DNA of 64,000 nt from Amoebidium appalachense. Its lineage: Eukaryota; Ichthyosporea. The position numbers and the translations under genes are program-made. The stretch lies in the NCBI GenBank assembly GCA_963693365.1, contig CAVNZM010000006.1:8432001-8496000 (forward strand). The letters are read 5' to 3'. The stretch's first letter is position 1, and the number at the start of each line of letters is the position of its first letter. Below are positions 55,761 to 64,000 of this stretch, piece after piece. The notes under the pieces were generated by a model. The model was not told the origin of the DNA, did no database searches, and saw only the letters and a list, made by a program, of their open reading frames with translations.

Positions 55761-56435
55761 GCACGTATGCACGTATGCAACTGGCTTACCAACACCCAAG
55801 GGTCACGGAATCCTATGTACTAACACAGATATTGGCCCTGCGTTTTGAGGCCCTTCGTCGGATGCCTGCAGCTGCCAGTATCGGCAACAAAGTGACGGCA
55901 CACACCAACACGTTTCGTCGACTGCGTTTTTTTCTTTCCAAAAAAAAAAATTTCCGACGTTGGCGCTGAAATGTAACCCACTTTTTACAGGGATGTGTTT
56001 GCGGCTGAATATATGGACGGTGACAGCGGTAGTTGTGGGAACTCAGAATAGCTCAGGCAAACAGCAAGCTCGATGAGGCCCAATCGAATACCATTACCAG
56101 GCTGGGTGTATGGACGTGCTACTAGGCACACATGCAAGTGGGCAAGGCAGGCAGGCAAAGAGGGACACGGACCTGTGCGTAGGTGGCAGTCGCCTCAGTG
56201 ATTGCACGAGTCGGCAGCGCGTAGTAGACATTAAGACAAGACAGGGTGAGAGAAGTTGAATTCGACTGATAATCTGAGAGAGTGTGTGTGTGTAGCAAGG
56301 CTGTATAGGGAGCCTGTGAGGATGAGGGGGCCTAGTAGTGTACGGGATATCTCCCGAATATCTCTCTCATACATGGCGGTATTTTTTGCTAGTTGCCGGG
56401 AAGTAAAGAAAGCCCTTCCCCATCGATGCGAGGCT
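55761..56435. other. Unique DNA with a possible short 3' exon
   Basis: After a CTAACACAG acceptor near 55825, one frame runs ILALRFEALRRMPAAASIGN then a basic tail to a stop near 55969. No linked upstream exon was found. Confidence 0.2.
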
Positions 56436-56575
56436 AAGGTGTAAATCCTGGGCTCAGTAGTGTGTACTAGTCAGGTTAGGTTTGGCAAAACTCCCAAAAG
56501 TGTGTTGGCTTAGCTGAATGCACCTTTAGCACCCTAACTAGGGCACAGTCGGTGCTGTGTGGAAGACTACTGTTC
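56436..56575 (+). repeat. Dispersed repeat R1, copy 2
   Basis: Shares GGTGTAAAtCCTGGG, TTGGCTTAGCTGAATG and CACAGTCGGTGCTGTGTGG, in order, with the reverse complement of 12341-12500. Copies are about 44 kb apart and in opposite orientation. No target-site duplication or terminal repeat was identified. Confidence 0.65.
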
Positions 56576-56730
56576 CTACGGCACCCCTGGGGGGACCCTC
56601 CGGGAAACAAGAGGCGTACGTGATATTAAAAATAAAAAAAAGCAGGTCAATAGTGTTTCCACCTCGGCCACCAACGTTAGTGGTCTAGCTACTAGTAGGT
56701 GGTGACATGATTTCAGCGTGTGTATCACAC

Positions 56731-56731
<1 letters not shown>

Positions 56732-56798
<67 letters not shown>

Positions 56799-56820
56799 AC
56801 GGTGTGTGTGTGTTTACGGT
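56732..56820. repeat. (GT)n
   Basis: About 65 bp of pure TG repeats, then degenerate GTGT. Confidence 0.97.
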
Positions 56821-57715
56821 GCACGTTGTGTCAGGCCCGGGTATGTGTGTGGTTTTGAGCGTGCACCTGTGTGTGTGTGCTCACCGTGCATATCACTGAG
56901 TGACCCAGGCACCTTGCGCATGCGCTTCAAATATATAAGAAAAATTTGACAAAGCCTTGGTTGAGCTTTAACACATGCGTATACTGCGTCACGGTACGGC
57001 GTGGTACAGAGTAAAATAAATGGTGCAAAGCTCATGAACCGTTATCAGTGAGCCGTGCAGCCTTCCGTGACGTATAACGTGTCATTTTTACGACTACATA
57101 TCCCCCCTGTATTCCCCCCCCCCCCCCCCCCACCACCACGACCACGAAAAAAAAAGTTTATTTTAAAAAAACACGTGAAAAACACATGTCGTGCATACAA
57201 AATACAGTGACACGTGCCTCAATCACATCCCCCAGAAATTTGAACCATCCCCCCCCCTCCCCCCCCCCTCCCCCCCCCTTCCCCAAGAAAAAGAAGAAAA
57301 AAAAATGCCATGAAAGAAAAAAAAAGAAAGAAAGAGAAAAAGGAAAAGAAAAAGGAAAAGAAAAAGAAAGAAAAATCGAAAAAGAAGATCGGTGAGGTGC
57401 CCAGGTTCCGCATTGTACTGTGGTACTGTGATCTGATGCCGTCAGATACTTGAAGTACACAATGCGTTATACTGGACCGTTGAATATCCGGTACAAATAA
57501 AAAGTTTGCATTCAGTACATACAGAACGGTATGCAGAATCATTCTGAGCTTGGTATACAAAAACTTGTTTAGGGTGCTTCTATACCGGGTCCCAGAAGCG
57601 CCTAAAAGTTTTGGGTATATACCGTATTGGCTCAAGTGAGTTCCTGAAATAACCTGCTGTCACGTCACTGGTTCCGCACGTTCGTGGCCCAGTGTGTGCG
57701 TGCATGCACGTACAT
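56821..57715. other. Unique DNA with C and purine-rich tracts
   Basis: On the minus strand an ATG at 57035 opens 51 codons (MSFAPFILLCTTPYRDAVYA onward) that end at a consensus CACG|GTGAGC donor near 56884. It could be a first exon but no partner is seen. C tracts at 57115-57131 and 57250-57282, and an A/G-rich patch at 57283-57385. Confidence 0.3.
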
Positions 57716-58020
<305 letters not shown>

Positions 58021-58337
58021 TGTGTGTCCATACATACGTATTGGTGTGAATTTGTGCTCAGTGTGTCACGGTCTAGTGATATGTGTTTGTCGAATTAATT
58101 CGTGCCTGAGTAACTGTTGCACTTCAGCCTCAGTATTAATCTCGGTGAGCTGTCTGTCTGTGTGCAAACAATATATTCAAGTCTGCTATATATGTCACTT
58201 ACATACAGTGTGCCTTGGTCATCGTCATATACCAGTGCCGCCATAATGCATAAGATAGGCACCGTGTTATGTAGCCTACTATAGTACACATAATGATGGT
58301 TTTTGGATTTGAATCATTGAACTCATTTAGTAGCAAC

Positions 58338-58508
58338 TCAGTAATTGAAAACCCTCCTGGTCGTCTCCCAGGCCCCTGTGGCTCCCCGAAGTTTCTTCAA
58401 GTTGGGGGGCGGATATAAAATGAACTGAGATTCTGCCAATGCCGCCTGTGTAATTTCCAAAACCCCGAATGACCCCAGTCGTTGGTGAGTGAGGTCGGTT
58501 AACGTTCC
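58338..58508 (-). CDS. Candidate terminal exon, minus strand
   Basis: After a GACTGCAG acceptor (58514-58509) the frame reads GTLTDLTHQRLGSFGVLEIT, then AALAESQFILYPPPNLKKLR and a short tail to a TGA at 58338-58340, about 56 residues of normal composition. No upstream exon was located; the sequence to the right is a G tract on the plus strand. Unknown family. Confidence 0.3.
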   Translation of the reverse strand, partial: GTLTDLTHQRLGSFGVLEITQAALAESQFILYPPPNLKKLRGATGAWETTRRVFNY

Positions 58509-58532
58509 CTGCAGTCGACGTCCCCCCGGGCG

Positions 58533-58534
<2 letters not shown>

Positions 58535-58566
<32 letters not shown>

Positions 58567-58875
58567 GGCTGCAGTTTGTCACAGTGTGCACTGTGGTTTG
58601 GGGGGAACTGGCTGGGGGGGTCACCGGGGGTTGTACAGGGGCCCCGTGCAGGTGGGGGTGGGTGGGGGGGGGGGGACCTTAGGCTCCTTCGGAGGCTCCT
58701 CATGATGGGTGGTGAGCACCCCTCTGCCCCCTACCCCCACCCCCACTCCCACCCCCTCCCCTTTCGAAATAGTCGGTGGGCTGGCTGCTGGGACCCCCCC
58801 CCCCCCCCCCCCCCCCCCCGCCTCCCGGATCCCCCCCCCCCCCCCCCTCCCCCCCCCCCCCCAAAAAAAAAAGCC
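58535..58875. repeat. G tract and C tracts
   Basis: G run at 58535-58565 and C runs at 58795-58819 and 58829-58862, the last passing into an A run (58863-58872). Confidence 0.95.
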
Positions 58876-58977
58876 TACTACTCCTGATCTCCTTACGGTA
58901 CATGACTTTGTGTGCCCGGGAAAAAGTTTAACTTTATGAACACACCACCAGGTGGCAGTGGACCAGGTGCTAGCAAG

Positions 58978-59052
58978 GTGTATATATATATATATATATA
59001 TCATAGTATCATATAATATATAGTATGATATATATATATATATATATAATAG
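58978..59052. repeat. (TA)n palindromic patch
   Basis: Two (TA)n blocks (58980-59000 and 59030-59047) flank CATAGTATCATATAATATAT-type sequence. The whole can fold into a long AT-only hairpin, a cruciform candidate. Confidence 0.85.
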
Positions 59053-59880
59053 TATGATATCAGTATGTGTCATGATGCCGTATGTATACTATGATAAGGA
59101 AAGTAGCCTGGATGCTTTTCGCTAACCGACAATGCATTGCCACTCAGCGGCTCCTCGTTCTGTGTGATCCCCCCTGCCCCGGCCCCACCAGGACGTCGAC
59201 CCCCCCCCCCCTAAACACCCACCCACCCACCCCCCTCCCCACCCCCCCCCCCCCCCCCTCCAAGTCCTTAAATATCCACCAGGTTTGGTAGGGTCTATGA
59301 TCTGATCTATGATCCTATAATATCACATCCGAAAAATTATACATTTACCCCATCCCTTTATCTCTTACGTGATGCATATGAAAGTTTCCTATTGATGTGT
59401 AGCCTGCAGAATCACACACTGTAGACATGTAAAGCATATGACGCACCGTTCGCGCGATCCATTTAAAACGTGGTATTGAAATTTTTGGATACCCGAGTCA
59501 TAAATTTTAATAGGAAGAAGAAACAAACATTCAAGGAAGGCAGGGAGAAATGGGGGTGGGGTGGGTGGGTGGGTGGCTGGTGGTGGTGGTGGTGGTGGTG
59601 GGGGGGGGGGGGGGGGGGGGGGGGGAGGGGGGGGGGGGGGGAGGGGGGAGGGGGGGGGGGGGGGGGAGTGAACCCAGGGTGAATAGGGCAATGCAAAATT
59701 GAATAAACTTGAAAACTGTTTGCTTTTTTTTTTTGTTTTGTTTTTAATTTTTCTTTTTTGAGGGGGAGGGGGGGAAAGAGGGTTGGGAGGGGAATATTTT
59801 GAGATCAATTTCATTTCGAGTTGGTGCCAGAGACGCGGGTCTGGTCTTATGGTGTACACTCACTGATATTGTTTAACATA
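59053..59880. repeat. C tracts, (GGT)n and G tracts with unique islands
   Basis: C tracts at 59199-59262, (GGGT)n/(GGT)n at 59555-59600 and G tracts at 59600-59665. The remaining unique sequence has no supported gene. Confidence 0.8.
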
Positions 59881-59885
59881 TAGAC

Positions 59886-59887
<2 letters not shown>

Positions 59888-59956
<69 letters not shown>

Positions 59957-60201
59957 GTGTGTGTGTGTGTGTATGATCTGTATGTCACGTTTTTGTGTAC
60001 GTTTGTGTGTGCCTGTGTGTGCGTAATGTGCTTTAATCGTACACCCGGCCCCACAAGCTCTCAAGCGTGTGTGCATGCATTTGTGCCTTTGTGCATTTGT
60101 GCATTTGTGTGTCGCAAAGTTGACATGCCATGTATGTGTGTGTGGGTGTGTGTGCGCGCGCCTCACACGGCTCGGAGATGGGGACTTATGTGTGTGTGTG
60201 T

Positions 60202-60232
<31 letters not shown>

Positions 60233-60246
60233 GGGAGGGGGGGGGG

Positions 60247-60280
<34 letters not shown>

Positions 60281-60442
60281 GGGGCGAGGGGGGGGGGGGG
60301 GGGAAGGGGGGGGAGGGCGAGGAGCCCTCAGCGGAGGGGATGGGATGGAGGGAGGAGGGCAGGAGGGTAGGATGGAGGGAGGAACGGGCGGGGAGGGGGG
60401 GGGGGGAGGGGATGGGGTAGGGAGGGGGGGGGGGGGGGGGGG
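59888..60442. repeat. (GT)n and long G tracts
   Basis: (GT)n at 59889-59972, (GT)n into a G tract at 60189-60235, G-rich DNA to 60312 and a G run at 60424-60442. Confidence 0.95.
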
Positions 60443-60847
60443 TTGCTTACCAAGGCCTCGTATCCTCAATGGAGTGCTATTTAGGAGGCCGTGGGGTTTA
60501 AAGATTTCCTAAACAAAATCGAAAAAAATTATTTGAAAAAAATAGACTCTGTAATTTACTAATCGCATGGAAAATTTCTTGTGTGAGCTTCGGCTACGCA
60601 GCCCAACACATCACAGATGGTTGAGTGAAAGCTACCAGGAAATACAGGTTTTAGAATTTTAACAGGTTTTAGAATTTTAAAGTTAAGACGTAAACTAATT
60701 TACGCTCATTCATGCATTGTTAAATTTGTTATGTACCACTCCTCCTTTTCTACCAAATCTAAATCCTCGTGAGTCACCATCAAAAAACATAAGCTCATAA
60801 AGTTTAACCAAATTTGATTCACTGCCATCACTTGAACATGAAATGAT

Positions 60848-60915
<68 letters not shown>

Positions 60916-61077
60916 ACCTGCACATGTGTGTGTGTGTGTGTGCTTGTGGTTGTGCGTGCATGTGTATGTGTATGTTCCTCCTTTTCCACCAAATCTAAAT
61001 CCTCTCATCACCACAAAAAAACCTAAACCTAGAGCGTTTCACGACATTTCATCCACCGCCATCATCTGAACATGAAA

Positions 61078-61600
<523 letters not shown>

Positions 61601-62214
61601 GCTCTGGTGTTAGTCACGTGACATGCCGAAGGTTTGACTGGTGGTCGGCCGGAAACAAGACAGTGAGTTGATTCGGAGACGGGGACTTAAAATAGAGGCT
61701 GGGGAGGGTAGGGGTGGAGACGGGGAGGGGGGGGGGGGGTCAGGATGAGGGCGCACGGGGGGGGGGGGGGGGTGTCGGGGAGTCGGGTAGGGGTAGGGTG
61801 TGGAAGGCGGAAGGGGGGGGGGGGGGGTAGGGGAAGGGGGGAGGGCCGGAAGGGGGGGGGAGGGGGAGGCGGGGAGGGGGGTGGTTTATGCCCAAAAACA
61901 AAATCATAAGCACACATTTCTCAAAAAAAAAGCTGTGAATTTTATCGATCGGATGGCAAATCTCTTGTGTGAGCTTATTTTACACACCCCAACACATCAC
62001 AGATGGTTGGGTGAAACCTTACTAATAACTAAAATTTTAAAGTTTGAAGTTAAAACGTAAACTAAGATATGCTCATTCACGTATTGCTAAAACTGTTACG
62101 TATCATTCCTCCTTTTCCACCAAATCTAAATCCTCTCATCACCACAAAAAAACCTAAACCTAGAGCGGTTCACGACATTTCATCCACTGCCATCATTTGA
62201 ACATGAAAAAGATG

Positions 62215-62700
<486 letters not shown>

Positions 62701-62995
62701 ACCAAAATAAAATCGAAAACACTCTTTTTTAAATATAAAAGGATTTTAAATTTATCGATCGGATGGCAAATCTCTTGTGTGAGCTTGTGGTACACACCCC
62801 AACACATCACAGATGATTGGGTGAAATCTTACCAGTATCTACAATTTTAAAGTTCAAAGTTAGTTTTACCGTTAACTAAACGGCGCTCATTCATGCATTG
62901 CTCAAGCTGTTACGCACTGCTCCTCGTTTTCACCAGAATCTTTCAACCCCCCAAGCTTTCATACTCTACAACCTAATCTAATTTAAGTTTTAGGC

Positions 62996-64000
62996 TCACA
63001 CAAATCCCCACATCTGGTTCTGGGGCTTATATCCGTTATCTGGCTTGCAATACCACGAACAAACGGGCGAATTCATGCGATTGTGCCACACATCCAGACA
63101 CAGCCTATTACCACTATTGATCAGACGATTTTTCACCCCAAATCTCCAATATCCCTGTGCCATTATCGATCTAGCGTTAATCGCACACGGAACAAGATCC
63201 AAAAACGCCGGTTTGGACGCGTCCCTATCCATCCTCGTACCAAGACATCTCCCATTCGTCGATTTCACGCCCTTGGTAACGGGATCGACACAGAAAGTTA
63301 GTACCTGCGGCTGATTGCAATCGTAATTTACAAGTTTTCCTAAAGGATTTAGGCCAATACACTGCATTGTCAGCACGTTTTGGAGTCGCATCGTTCTCCC
63401 ATGAGGGGCACACATCGGCATTACCGGAAGGGAATATTCGGACGCCTCAACTCCCTCGGTTTCGTTCATGGCATTTTGGACGTTTTCGAGTTCGAGCTCG
63501 ATATCTTCGAGGGAGGGGTCGTTGGGGTCGGGGATGTACGTGGGCCTTGGGTCGTCCAGTGGGGAGGCAGGCATTTCCCCCTCTTCCTCGTAATCTTCAT
63601 ACTCGTTAGTTTCCGATCCCTCCGTTGTTTCACTTCCCTCGCTTGTGCCTTCCTTCTCCCACGACGCGATGTTAAGTGTTCCGTTCGTTTTGTCGGCCGT
63701 GTCAGTGGTGGTGTCGGTAGAGTTTCCGGTGTTTTCGGGAAGGATTTCTAAGGCGTTTTCGAGTGTCTCTTGCGCTGTTGAGGTTCCGTCGTGTTCGTTT
63801 TCCGAATCGATCGCGTTTTCGGAAAGAATTCCTTGTGCACCGGTCGAGTTTTCGGGGGGTTCGTTATCGGATTCCGAAGAAAGGTCCAAGTTCCCGAAAT
63901 TTTCGCTCTCGTTTTCAGTTTCGGTGTTTTCCGGTGGAATGTGTGCGTCTTGGGTCACGGGCTCGTCTAAGTTTCCATCGGCTTCGCTGAAATTTGGACC
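62996..64000 (-). CDS. C-terminal part of an acidic protein with a ricin-type beta-trefoil lectin domain
   Basis: The frame is open to the right edge, so the 5' part is outside the window; 334 residues are visible. The first 200 or so are acidic and disordered (Glu, Asn, Ser, Thr-rich, with SETTEGSETNEYEDYEEEGE and many N-x-S/T sequons). The last ~130 form one ricin-B-type domain: RCLGTRMDRDASK, a YWRFG repeat, CLDVWHNRMNSPVCSWYC and the closing QxW motif (QMWGF), with paired cysteines. These domains bind glycans. No ricin A-type catalytic part is present, and nothing suggests a toxin. Sequons and the lectin suggest an extracellular or luminal protein. The acidic, isolated-Trp style (IASWEKEG) resembles the plus-strand gene at 27-38 kb. 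TGA stop at 62996-62998. Confidence 0.75.
   Translation of the reverse strand, partial: GPNFSEADGNLDEPVTQDAHIPPENTETENESENFGNLDLSSESDNEPPENSTGAQGILSENAIDSENEHDGTSTAQETLENALEILPENTGNSTDTTTDTADKTNGTLNIASWEKEGTSEGSETTEGSETNEYEDYEEEGEMPASPLDDPRPTYIPDPNDPSLEDIELELENVQNAMNETEGVEASEYSLPVMPMCAPHGRTMRLQNVLTMQCIGLNPLGKLVNYDCNQPQVLTFCVDPVTKGVKSTNGRCLGTRMDRDASKPAFLDLVPCAINARSIMAQGYWRFGVKNRLINSGNRLCLDVWHNRMNSPVCSWYCKPDNGYKPQNQMWGFV

Noticed and set aside
62996-63400. Toxin gene because of the ricin-type domain
   Set aside because: Only the glycan-binding beta-trefoil fold is present; there is no N-glycosidase domain, and such lectin domains are common in ordinary secreted proteins and enzymes.

Overview
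This window is nuclear DNA from a eukaryote. Coding pieces are broken by spliceosomal introns (GT-AG, and one clear GC-AG), and there is a piggyBac-type transposase, a degraded retroelement and polyadenylation signals. No bacterial operon, tRNA, rRNA or CRISPR array was seen. I cannot name the lineage. The sequence fits a marine invertebrate or a protist/alga with a microsatellite-laden genome. More than a third of the window looks like simple sequence: (AC/GT)n, (AG/CT)n and unusually long G or C homopolymers of 20 to 60 bases. Most long open frames here are translations of those tracts and were discarded.

Layout. 1-1.84 kb: 5' part of a minus-strand gene for a secreted, Cys-containing, probably N-glycosylated protein that runs off the left edge; its second exon is tandemly duplicated. 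4.7-6.8 kb: an intact minus-strand piggyBac-family transposase. 7-16 kb: intergenic DNA with large (GA), (AC) and (CT) arrays. 16.4-17.6 kb: a Ser-rich single-exon ORF of unknown function. 18-30 kb: C-, AC- and G-tract desert holding a dispersed element that always ends next to poly(C), plus scattered candidate exons. 27.1-38.1 kb (possibly to 39.4 kb): a plus-strand gene for an acidic, disordered protein built from small exons, three of which carry coding minisatellites. 29.9-31.3 kb: two TTAA-associated MITE-like elements bracket a minisatellite. 39.4-39.8 kb: last two exons of a minus-strand one-TM protein. 41.0-42.0 kb: a decayed non-LTR retroelement reverse transcriptase end. 43.5-51.4 kb: the most interesting gene, described next. 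51.8-63 kb: microsatellites, a dispersed repeat and a complex tandem array. 63.0-64.0 kb: 3' part of a minus-strand gene with a C-terminal ricin-type beta-trefoil lectin domain.

The 43.5-51.4 kb gene resolves into six exons whose phases all agree, giving about 1,561 residues if one base of an A10 run is discounted. The order is: a basic AT-hook-like N-terminus, an acidic linker, a DUF6729-like Cys-containing domain, the first two acidic residues of a DDE transposase-like (RNase H fold) core, a complete DEDDy 3'-5' exonuclease domain of the WRN type, a proline-rich and helical insertion, the third DDE glutamate, and a C-terminal Cys cluster with a Pro/His-rich tail. An exonuclease lying between the second D and the E of a transposase-like core is the best candidate in this window for an under-described system.

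The genes do not look like one pathway. Two loci share a style, though: the 27-38 kb gene and the 63-64 kb lectin gene both encode acidic, Glu/Asn/Ser-rich segments with isolated tryptophans, and could be related extracellular or luminal proteins.
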